Below are positions 7,729-14,737 of a DNA stretch of 17,270 bases, one piece after another. The position numbers were made by a program, and so were the translations under genes. This stretch comes from Planctomycetia bacterium (lineage in GTDB: Bacteria > Planctomycetota > Phycisphaerae > Phycisphaerales > SM1A02). The stretch is from assembly GCA_005799475.1 (NCBI GenBank), contig SYGQ01000168.1, positions 1 through 17,270 of the forward strand, given 5' to 3'. The first letter of the stretch is position 1, and the number at the start of each line of letters is the position of its first letter. The notes under the pieces are model-generated. The model was not told the DNA's origin. It was given only the letters and a program-made list of their open reading frames with translations, and did not search any database.

Positions 7729-8265
7729 ATGGCAAGGCCGCGCGCGCTCGTGGGAGTCATCATGGGATCGCGCAGCGACTGGGAAACGATGCGCCATGCC
7801 TGCGAGGTCCTCGCGGTGCTTGGAATCCCGCATGAACGACGGGTCGTCAGTGCGCACCGCACGCCGAGCCTCCTCTTCAAGTACGCCGACACGGCGCGCA
7901 CTCGAGGCCTCGAGGTCATCAGTGCCGGCGCCGGCGGAGCCGCGCATCTCCCCGGGATGACGGCGAGTCGCACTTCGGTGCCGGTTCTTGGGGTGCCGGT
8001 CGAGTCGCGCGCGCTCAAGGGCCTTGACTCGCTGCTCTCCATCGCGCAGATGCCCGGCGGCATTCCAGTAGGCACGCTCGCGATCGGTCGAGCGGGTGCC
8101 GTGAATGCCGCGCTCCTTGCGGCGTCAATTCTCGCGAACAAGCACGCGCCCATCCTCCGCGCGCTCGATGCCTGGCGGACTCGCCAGACCCGTGCGGTGC
8201 TCGCCGAACCGAACCCGGCGGCGACCTCGCAACCGCGCGCGGCAACGGGCAAGAGGGCTCGGTGA
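7729..8265 (+). CDS. purE: N5-carboxyaminoimidazole ribonucleotide mutase PurE
   Basis: Converts N5-CAIR to CAIR in purine synthesis, as a cytoplasmic octamer in known class I enzymes. Motifs are VGVIMGSRSDW (8-18), VVSAHRTP with the catalytic-type His43 (39-46), AGAGGAAHLPGM (66-77) and the later PGGIPVGTLAIG block (109-120). Length is 178, of which the last 20 or so residues are an Ala/Pro/Arg tail beyond the usual domain. The ATG is preceded by an AGGA that overlaps the marC stop codon. Its TGA overlaps the purK start (GTGA), so the pair is translationally coupled and matches the usual purE-purK order. Confidence 0.96.
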   Translation: MARPRALVGVIMGSRSDWETMRHACEVLAVLGIPHERRVVSAHRTPSLLFKYADTARTRGLEVISAGAGGAAHLPGMTASRTSVPVLGVPVESRALKGLDSLLSIAQMPGGIPVGTLAIGRAGAVNAALLAASILANKHAPILRALDAWRTRQTRAVLAEPNPAATSQPRAATGKRAR

Positions 8266-9392
8266 AGGTCGGCGTCGTCGGCGGCGGCCAACTTGGGCGG
8301 ATGCTGGGGCTCGCCGGGATCCCGCTCGGGATGCACCTTCGCTTCCTTGAACCGTCACCTGCGTGTCCGGCTGCCGCGTGCGGTGAAGTCGTCCCGACTT
8401 CGTACGACGACGAAGAGGGACTCGCGCGATTCATCGACGGCCTCGCGGTCGCGACCTACGAGTTCGAGAATGTCCCAGCCGACACGGCGCAGTGGATCGC
8501 CGGACGCGTCCCGCTCTCGCCGGGGGTGCGCGCGCTCGTGACCGCGCAAGACCGCATCACGGAGAAGTCGCTCTTTCGTTCGCTGGGCATTCCGGTTCAG
8601 CCGTTCGCTGCCGTCGGAACGCGGCGCGAGGCCGAGGCCGCTGCCACTGCGATCGGTGCGCCGTGCGTCCTCAAGCCGCGCCGAATGGGCTACGACGGCA
8701 AGGGGCAGTGCGTCATCACGGAGCCGACTAAGGGCTCCGTCGAGGGGCGAGTCGTTGAGGCGTGGGAGTCGCTCTCTCGCGTGCCGTGCATCCTCGAATC
8801 ATTCGTTGAGCACACAGCCGAAGTTTCAATGATCGCGGTGCGTTCGAGACCCCCGAGGGGCCAGCCGACGACGATCTTCTATCCACTCACGGAAAATGTG
8901 CATCGTGAGGGCATCCTCTGGCGCAGCATCGCGCCCGCGCCGTGCGATCCGATGGGCGACCTCGATCGCCAGGCGCGCGCGTTCGTCCAGCGGCTCGTCG
9001 ATTCGCTGGACTATGTCGGCACCGTCGCGGTCGAGTTTTTCGTGACCTCGGGAACGCTGGTCGCCAACGAAATGGCCCCGCGAGTTCACAACTCCGGGCA
9101 CTGGACCATCGACGGTGCGACGACGAGTCAATTTGAGAATCACCTGCGCGCGATCGCTGCATGGCCGCTGGGTTCGGCGGCCATGTGCACGGGAGTTTCC
9201 GCGATGGTCAATCTCGTAGGGTGCGTGCCATCGACCGCTGAACTCCTCGCGATTCCCGGCGCGCGTGTGCACCTGTATGGCAAGGGTGCTCGGCCGGGTC
9301 GCAAGGTCGGCCATGTCACGCTGTGCGCAGATACCCCGGCTCGACTCGAGGCTCCACTTCGGGACCTGGAGTCGAGAGTGGTGTGGGCATAA
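8262..9392 (+). CDS. purK: N5-carboxyaminoimidazole ribonucleotide synthase PurK
   Basis: ATP-grasp enzyme that makes N5-CAIR from AIR, bicarbonate and ATP and supplies PurE. Visible are GVVGGGQLGRML (4-15), YEFENVP, the ATP-grasp lysine segment LKPRRMGYDGKGQ, the EVSMIAVR strand, and the metal/phosphate block NEMAPRVHNSGHWTIDGA. Length 376 is slightly above E. coli PurK (355). It starts at GTG overlapping the purE stop. Its last 77 bases overlap, tail to tail, the 3' end of the minus-strand DNA methyltransferase gene, so the two transcripts would be complementary there. No separate terminator hairpin is visible between them. Confidence 0.96.
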   Translation: MKVGVVGGGQLGRMLGLAGIPLGMHLRFLEPSPACPAAACGEVVPTSYDDEEGLARFIDGLAVATYEFENVPADTAQWIAGRVPLSPGVRALVTAQDRITEKSLFRSLGIPVQPFAAVGTRREAEAAATAIGAPCVLKPRRMGYDGKGQCVITEPTKGSVEGRVVEAWESLSRVPCILESFVEHTAEVSMIAVRSRPPRGQPTTIFYPLTENVHREGILWRSIAPAPCDPMGDLDRQARAFVQRLVDSLDYVGTVAVEFFVTSGTLVANEMAPRVHNSGHWTIDGATTSQFENHLRAIAAWPLGSAAMCTGVSAMVNLVGCVPSTAELLAIPGARVHLYGKGARPGRKVGHVTLCADTPARLEAPLRDLESRVVWA

Positions 9393-10143
9393 GTGCCGTG
9401 CGCGCGATTCGTTCAAGCCGTCCCCTCGTGACCGTGATGGCCTCGGGCGACTGATCGAATCCGAAGGCACTGCGTCCGGACTTCACGGCCGCCGCAAGGG
9501 TCGTCCCGCTGCCGCACATTGGATCGACGACGAGCCCCCCCTCGCGAGCACACGCCCGCACGAGGAGCGAGAGAAGCGCCTCGGGTTTCTGCGTGGGCCA
9601 ACCGGTGCGCTCGATCGCCATGTTGTTGAGCGAGGGAACATCCAGCACATCAGTGGCCTTCTTCGTTTGCCCGCGAAGCCGCACACTGCGCGCGGCGACT
9701 CGAGGCGCCTCAAAGTAGTAGTCGGGCGACCGACCGTAGAACAAGATGTCGTCATGCTTGCGGGCAAAGGTGCGGGGGCCGGAGCCGCCGAGTCCGTAGG
9801 ACCAGATGAGGTGATTCACAAAGTTGTCGGCACCGAACACCTCGTCGAGCCAAAGACGCACATGGTGGCTCGTCCGCCAGTCCACATGCACGAGGATCGA
9901 CCCAGTGTTCGCGAGGACGCGATGCGCCTCCTCGATCAGCGGCCGGAGGAATCCGCGGTACGAGTCAATCGACGAGAACCGATCCTCGTACGCGAGCGTC
10001 CCCCTGCCCTTGCGACGCAGGCCCGAGTTGAACGGCGGATCCATGTACACAAGATCGACTGACGAAGCAGGCAGTTCGGCCATCCTGGCCTTGCCATCTC
10101 CGAGTCGCAGCGTCCATGCTGGCGGCCTCGACGAGTCGAACAT
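9316..10143 (-). CDS. Solitary beta-class DNA methyltransferase (probably N6-adenine)
   Basis: A 275-residue SAM-dependent DNA methyltransferase. The catalytic motif IV (YMDPPFNSG, 33-41) comes before the SAM-binding motif I (DPMCGSGTT, 207-215), with GWPTQKPEALL (181-191, motif X region) between; this order defines the beta class. DPPF favours adenine N6 over cytosine N4 (usually SPPY). The target-recognition region would be about 110-175; the site recognised cannot be read from sequence. There is no restriction endonuclease nearby, so it is an orphan in this window. The gene follows xerC by 22 bases without a clear ribosome binding site, so co-transcription is likely. The C-terminal 25 residues are encoded opposite the end of purK. 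Confidence 0.9.
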   Translation of the reverse strand: MFDSSRPPAWTLRLGDGKARMAELPASSVDLVYMDPPFNSGLRRKGRGTLAYEDRFSSIDSYRGFLRPLIEEAHRVLANTGSILVHVDWRTSHHVRLWLDEVFGADNFVNHLIWSYGLGGSGPRTFARKHDDILFYGRSPDYYFEAPRVAARSVRLRGQTKKATDVLDVPSLNNMAIERTGWPTQKPEALLSLLVRACAREGGLVVDPMCGSGTTLAAAVKSGRSAFGFDQSPEAITVTRGRLERIARTALMPTPLSTPGPEVEPRVEPGYLRTA

Positions 10144-10165
10144 GGTGGGGAACGGATCGAGAGGT

Positions 10166-11143
10166 TCAGGATGCCTCGGCGCGCGGATGGGCGCGGTCGT
10201 ACGCCTCGCGCATCCGCGCCGTGGTCAGGTGCGTGTAGACCTGCGTGCTCGAAAGCGATTGATGCCCAAGGAGTTCTTGCACGGCGCGCAGGTCGGCGCC
10301 GTTGTCCAAGAGGTGCGTGGCGAACGAGTGTCGGATCGTGTGCGGCGAGATGTCTGGGTCAAGACCGGCGACCTTGAGGTACTTGGAAACCTTGCGACGC
10401 ACGGAGCGCGACGAAAGTCGCGAGCCGAGCTTGTTGACGAAGAGCGCGCTCGAGGGCTCCATCGGCACCCGTTCCTCGTGCGCCTTCACCAAGTAGCGCT
10501 GGATCGCGGCCATCGCGTGGGACCCCACGGGAACTGTTCGCTCGCGGCGGCCCTTGCCGCGGACCTTGAGCCCACCGGCATCGAGATCGAGGTCGCCTCG
10601 ATTGATGGCCACGACTTCGCTGACTCGAATCCCCGTCGAGTAGAGCGTCTCGAGAATCGCGCGGTCTCGCGTGCCAAGAAGATCACCCGCGGTCGGCGCG
10701 CCGAGCAACTTCTCGACTTGGTCCACGGTGATCGCCTTCGGGAGCCGCCGCGGCTGCTTGGGCGTGCGAATCAGCGTCATCGGATTGACCGACGCGATGC
10801 CGCGCTTCTCCATCCATTTGTGGAATGATCTCAGCGTGGCGATCTTGCGCGCCGTGGTCGCCGCGGAGTAGTTCTGCTGGGCGAGATGCCCGAGAAACTT
10901 CCGCACAAGCTCCACATCGGTGGCGAGAATCTTGCTTGTGACGGTCTTGCCAGATGCAGCGTCGCGGCCAGCGAAGGCCGCACGCTCTGTCGCTTCGGTG
11001 ACCTCGATGGAGAACAACCCCGCCGTGAACTCCGCAAACTGCCTCAGGTCAAGACCATAGCAGCGGGATGTGTACGGACTGAAGTGCCGTTCATCGATGA
11101 GGTAGGAGAGGAACTGTTCAATAATCGCGATGGGTGCAATCAT
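10166..11143 (-). CDS. xerC: XerC/XerD-type tyrosine recombinase
   Basis: A site-specific recombinase of the type that resolves chromosome dimers at dif. With the ATG at 11143 it has 325 residues and the complete catalytic set: R173 (STGIRVSE), K197 (GKGRR), H268 and R271 (HTIRHSF), H294 (LLGHQSLS) and nucleophile Y303 (TQVYTH). The N-terminal SAM-like core-binding domain spans about 5-115 and carries an apparent insertion (about 48-72) relative to the compact E. coli XerC/XerD, which are just under 300 residues. The ATG is preferred over the GTG 69 bases upstream because GAGGG sits 7 bases before it and the family starts there. I cannot separate XerC from XerD by eye. No sign of a surrounding integrative element was found. 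Confidence 0.92.
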   Translation of the reverse strand: MIAPIAIIEQFLSYLIDERHFSPYTSRCYGLDLRQFAEFTAGLFSIEVTEATERAAFAGRDAASGKTVTSKILATDVELVRKFLGHLAQQNYSAATTARKIATLRSFHKWMEKRGIASVNPMTLIRTPKQPRRLPKAITVDQVEKLLGAPTAGDLLGTRDRAILETLYSTGIRVSEVVAINRGDLDLDAGGLKVRGKGRRERTVPVGSHAMAAIQRYLVKAHEERVPMEPSSALFVNKLGSRLSSRSVRRKVSKYLKVAGLDPDISPHTIRHSFATHLLDNGADLRAVQELLGHQSLSSTQVYTHLTTARMREAYDRAHPRAEAS

Positions 11144-11246
11144 GCCGAACCCTCGTGGAGGACACTTGACGATAACCGGCGGGGCATCGAATCCCGTAGA
11201 TAGCCAACGCACTTATCGGCAATTCATCTTCAGTTCTATGACTTTC

Positions 11247-11272
11247 GTCCTATAAACCATGGGGTTTTCGCC
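11247..11272 (-). promoter_or_regulatory. Second copy of the two-part motif, with 6-base spacer
   Basis: On the minus strand GGCGAAAACCC (11272-11262) is followed after 6 bases by TTATAGGAC (11255-11247) and then GAAA. The same two words, same order, occur upstream of rnd with a 23-base gap. The centre, AAACC-atg-GGGTTT on the plus strand, is an imperfect palindrome. The 11-6-11 spacing resembles a Xer dif site and it lies beside a Xer gene, but the arms do not match known dif consensus well. Function unknown. Confidence 0.35.
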
Positions 11273-11320
11273 GACCGCGCGCTCCCCGCGTGCACAGAGC
11301 GGATGCTCACTGGGACTAGG

Positions 11321-11326
11321 TACACT
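11321..11326 (+). promoter_or_regulatory. Candidate -10 element for tRNA-Lys
   Basis: TACACT lies 25 bases before the tRNA 5' end, which would place transcription start about 19 bases upstream of the mature tRNA. No convincing -35 hexamer is found at 17 bases. Weak evidence. Confidence 0.3.
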
Positions 11327-11351
11327 GTTTCCCCAATTCTTCGGCCCGATT

Positions 11352-11424
11352 GGTTGCGTAGCTCAGTTGGTAGAGCAAGTGACTTTTAATCTCTAGGTCC
11401 TGGGTTCGAGTCCCAGCGCAATCA
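11352..11424 (+). tRNA. tRNA-Lys (anticodon TTT)
   Basis: The 73 bases fold as a standard cloverleaf. The acceptor is GGTTGCG/CGCAATC with one G-T pair, the D arm is GCTC-AGTTGGTA-GAGC, the anticodon loop CTTTTAA has anticodon TTT, the variable loop is AGGTC, and the T arm is CTGGG-TTCGAGT-CCCAG; the discriminator is A. The anticodon stem AGTGA/TCTCT has one T-T mismatch (position 29-41). The 3' CCA is not encoded, so a CCA-adding enzyme is needed. The SNF2 gene starts 31 bases downstream with no terminator between, so a shared transcript is possible. Confidence 0.95.
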
Positions 11425-11455
11425 TTCGAATCGACGCGGTTTTCTCTCCTTTCGA

Positions 11456-14400
11456 ATGCTCGTTGTTCACGCAAACTGGTTCCAAGGCCACCTCCACCTC
11501 TGGGGGGAGTCGGTCGATCGCGCCACAACTGTGCCCGAAAACTCTGGGAAGGAGCACCCATTCGCCGCTTCCACCGCGCAGATTCGCGCGGCGATCGAAA
11601 GGCGACTCGGATCGCTCAATGGCGCGAAGTCCGACACCGTCACGCTCTTGCTGCCGCACTCCCCCACTGCCCACGCCAGTTCGGGATCCTCGCGCGCCAC
11701 GACGCTCCCGTCGAGCAGGATGGCTGGCATCCTCGGCCACGCTCCAGATGACGAAGAGGCTCTCACGCTCGAGGCATGCGAAGTGCCGACGATTCGGCTC
11801 GAGCCCGGTCCGGCTTTGATGTTCCTGCTCAGGCTTGCGGACCTTGAGGGATCCTCGTCAGACTCGCTCGCGCTCTCGCACGCCATGCACTGGTGGATGC
11901 GCCTCGCGCAGTTCACGCTGGATTCGGTCGTCGATCAACGGGTCATTCCGACCGTGCTTCAGCGTCGGGATGGCTCGCTCGCGGGACAGTGGCGACCCTG
12001 GCTCAACGATGCCGACGCGGACGCACAGGTCGCCGACCTGATTGCGAGCATGCCCGCTGCCGTCCGTGCCGTGGACACCACCGATGGACACGCGTGGCCA
12101 ATCGTTGACTCGTTCCTCGGCCTCACGACGGATGCGCTGATCCGCTCGACACTCGTCGAGGAGAACTTCGATGAGGCGATTGAAGATTTTTCCACGACCA
12201 CGGACCCGCACGCAGGACTCTTGAGTGGCCTGCTCGGGCGAGCGGATTCCCTCCGCTTGGGCAAGCACCCCGAACACGACCTCATGCGCAGCGCGAGGGG
12301 ATGGTTGGCGGTCTTGGACGAGGTGCGGTCCAACCGAGGACTCCGCCTTCGCTTCGATGTTCGCGAGCCAGACCTTGAGGCCGGCGACGAGGGCACCGAC
12401 GCGAAGTGGCGCGTCTCGTTCGGTCTCGTCGATCCCGAAGACCCGGAGTTCGTGACCGACGCTGAGACAATTCTCCTCGGACCGTCCACTCGCCGCTCTG
12501 CCGCTCGCGCGGTACGCACTGAAGAACTCGCGGAACTCCTCCTCAAAGAACTCGGCCGCGCCAGCCGCATCTGGACCGAACTAGAGGATGCGCTCGAAGA
12601 CGAAGCGCCATGCGGGATCGACCTCTCAACGCGCGCGGTTCACACCTTCCTCCGGGACATTCGCCCGGTGCTCCTCGAGGCCGGATTCTTCGTGGAAGTC
12701 CCGGAGTGGTGGGGCCAACCGACGAGCAGGATCAGCGCGCGACTGCTGATCGATGCTCCTGAGACGCCGCACGAAGGCGGCGCCGATGGCAGCGCGCCCG
12801 AGAGTCTCGGCCTCGGCCTGCAAGCGATGGTCGCGTATCGGTGGCAAGTCGCCCTCGGCGGACAAAGCGTCTCGGTCGAGATGCTTGAGAAACTCTCGCG
12901 AAGCGGGTCGCCGCTCCTTCGCGTCGGTGGTGCATGGGTCGATCTGCGTCCCGAAGACATTGCGACCGCCGTGAAGTTTTTCCGCGATCATCCCGGCGGC
13001 AACATGACGCTCGTTGAGGCGCTCCGCATGGCGCACGGCATCGACGGTCCGCCGGAGGGTCTGCCGGTCACTGGAGTGCAAGCCACCGGTTGGGTCGCGC
13101 AATTGCTCGATGCCGGTGAAGGATCGAGCGACGGGTTCGCGATGACGACGCCCCCCGAGTGTTTCCGAGGCACGCTTCGACCCTACCAACTGACTGGCCT
13201 GAGTTGGCTCGCATTCCTCGACCGACTGGGGCTCGGCGCCTGTCTCGCCGACGACATGGGTCTGGGCAAGACGATCCAGCTCATCGCCCTCCTCCAGCAC
13301 GAGCGCGCCGAGCGCGCGGCCAAGGGCCTCGGCTCGCCTGGCCCCACACTCCTCATCGCGCCCATGTCGGTTCTTGGCAACTGGCGGCGCGAACTCGCTC
13401 GTTTCGCCCCCGAACTCAAGGTCCACACCCACCACGGCATCGACCGACCCACGGGCGACGAGTTCACGGCGGTCGCGCTCCACAACGATCTCATCGTGAC
13501 CACCTACGCGATCGTCGTACGCGACCGCGACACGATTCAGCGCACACCGTGGCGCCGCGTCGTACTCGATGAAGCCCAGCACATCAAGAACCCACCGACC
13601 AAGCAGACAGCGGCAATCCGCGGACTGAACACGCGCCACCGAGTGGCGCTCACGGGAACGCCCGTCGAGAACCGCCTCGCCGAACTCTGGTCCATTATGG
13701 AGTTCTGCTCCCCGGGCTACTTGGGCACGAACACGGACTTCCGCCGTCGATTCGCGGCACCGATCGAGCGCAACCGTGACGCGGCGGCCGCGCAGCGACT
13801 GCGCGCCTTGGTCCGGCCGTTCATTCTTCGTCGGCTCAAGACAGATCCGACTGTCATCAGCGACCTGCCGCCATTGATCGAATCGCGACAATCGATCCCG
13901 CTCACGCAGGAGCAAGTCGAACTCTACGAGGCGGTCGTCGCCGACATGCTGGCCAAGGTGGACCAGGCCGACGGCATCCGCCGCCGCGGACTCGTGCTGA
14001 GCGCGCTTGTCAAGCTCAAGCAGATCTGCAATCACCCTGCGCACTTTCTCCGCGAGGGCATCCCTGATGGAAAGGGCGCCAATGGGAAGGCCAAGCCGAA
14101 GCAGCTCGAGCCGCCACCGGAACCCGATGTCGATGCCGACGACGCGCCACTTGTGCCCTTCGGGAAGGACGCGCTCGACTCACTGCGCAGCGGCAAGACG
14201 CAGCGGCTCATTGAGATGCTCGAAGAGGTTGTCGCGGCAGGCGACCGCGCCCTCGTCTTCACGCAGTACCGGCAGATGGGCCACTTGCTTGTCTCCATGA
14301 TCCGCCATGCGATCGATGTTGAGGCGCTCTTCCTCCATGGCGGCACCCCGCAAGCGAAGCGCGATGCGATCGTCGAACGGTTTCAAGAGGCCGACGGATC

Positions 14401-14737
14401 GCACCCGATCTTCGTGCTGAGCCTGAAGGCCGGAGGCGTCGGACTCAACTTGACGGCCGCGAACCATGTGTTCCACTTCGACCGGTGGTGGAATCCCGCG
14501 GTTGAAAACCAAGCCACCGATCGGGCATTCCGAATCGGGCAAACGCGCACCGTGAATGTCCACAAGTTCGTCTGTACGGGCACGCTCGAGGAGCGGATTG
14601 ATCAGATGATTGAACAGAAAACGGAACTTGCGACGCAAATCATCGGTGCTGGCGATGCATGGCTCACCGAAATGTCCACGACGCAGTTGCGCGACCTCCT
14701 CTCGCTTCGCCCGAGCGCACTTGAGGGGGCCGAATGA
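11456..14737 (+). CDS. SNF2-family DEAD/DEAH-box helicase (HelZ-like)
   Basis: A 1093-residue Swi2/Snf2 ATPase that by family translocates along DNA or remodels protein-DNA complexes. The N-terminal half (1-560), starting MLVVHANWFQGHLHLWGES, matches the layout of the long bacterial SNF2 proteins with a DUF3670-type region. The motor follows: DMGLGKT Walker A (600-606), DEAQH Walker B (705-709), TGTPVENRLAELWSIMEF (about 732-749), the FILRRLKTD linker, then helicase C with LVFTQYRQMG, SLKAGGVGLNLT and QATDRAFRIGQ (1019-1029). It lacks nuclease or bromodomain modules. No Shine-Dalgarno sequence is visible before the ATG. The stop overlaps the SWIM-protein start (ATGA), a recurrent pairing for this family. 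The cellular role is not known. Confidence 0.94.
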   Translation: MLVVHANWFQGHLHLWGESVDRATTVPENSGKEHPFAASTAQIRAAIERRLGSLNGAKSDTVTLLLPHSPTAHASSGSSRATTLPSSRMAGILGHAPDDEEALTLEACEVPTIRLEPGPALMFLLRLADLEGSSSDSLALSHAMHWWMRLAQFTLDSVVDQRVIPTVLQRRDGSLAGQWRPWLNDADADAQVADLIASMPAAVRAVDTTDGHAWPIVDSFLGLTTDALIRSTLVEENFDEAIEDFSTTTDPHAGLLSGLLGRADSLRLGKHPEHDLMRSARGWLAVLDEVRSNRGLRLRFDVREPDLEAGDEGTDAKWRVSFGLVDPEDPEFVTDAETILLGPSTRRSAARAVRTEELAELLLKELGRASRIWTELEDALEDEAPCGIDLSTRAVHTFLRDIRPVLLEAGFFVEVPEWWGQPTSRISARLLIDAPETPHEGGADGSAPESLGLGLQAMVAYRWQVALGGQSVSVEMLEKLSRSGSPLLRVGGAWVDLRPEDIATAVKFFRDHPGGNMTLVEALRMAHGIDGPPEGLPVTGVQATGWVAQLLDAGEGSSDGFAMTTPPECFRGTLRPYQLTGLSWLAFLDRLGLGACLADDMGLGKTIQLIALLQHERAERAAKGLGSPGPTLLIAPMSVLGNWRRELARFAPELKVHTHHGIDRPTGDEFTAVALHNDLIVTTYAIVVRDRDTIQRTPWRRVVLDEAQHIKNPPTKQTAAIRGLNTRHRVALTGTPVENRLAELWSIMEFCSPGYLGTNTDFRRRFAAPIERNRDAAAAQRLRALVRPFILRRLKTDPTVISDLPPLIESRQSIPLTQEQVELYEAVVADMLAKVDQADGIRRRGLVLSALVKLKQICNHPAHFLREGIPDGKGANGKAKPKQLEPPPEPDVDADDAPLVPFGKDALDSLRSGKTQRLIEMLEEVVAAGDRALVFTQYRQMGHLLVSMIRHAIDVEALFLHGGTPQAKRDAIVERFQEADGSHPIFVLSLKAGGVGLNLTAANHVFHFDRWWNPAVENQATDRAFRIGQTRTVNVHKFVCTGTLEERIDQMIEQKTELATQIIGAGDAWLTEMSTTQLRDLLSLRPSALEGAE

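Larger units (their letters stand above)
11144..11351. other. Divergent intergenic region between xerC and tRNA-Lys
   Basis: These 208 bases hold no convincing gene. They contain the GAGGG ribosome binding site of xerC, the two-part motif at 11247-11272 and a possible tRNA promoter near 11321. The middle is less GC-rich than the flanking genes, as expected for promoter DNA. Confidence 0.7.

Noticed and set aside
11144..11212. Upstream GTG extension of xerC (23 extra residues)
   Set aside because: The extension lacks family similarity, and GAGGG precedes the ATG at 11143 at good spacing.
10166..11424. Tyrosine recombinase near a tRNA gene as a sign of an integrative element
   Set aside because: The recombinase has XerC/D motifs and points away from the tRNA. 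No repeat of the tRNA 3' end is seen elsewhere, and the neighbours are housekeeping genes with even composition.
12626..14044. 472-codon open frame on the minus strand
   Set aside because: It runs antisense to the SNF2 motor domain, whose motifs are unambiguous. The translation is Arg/Glu/Asp-rich low-complexity shadow sequence.
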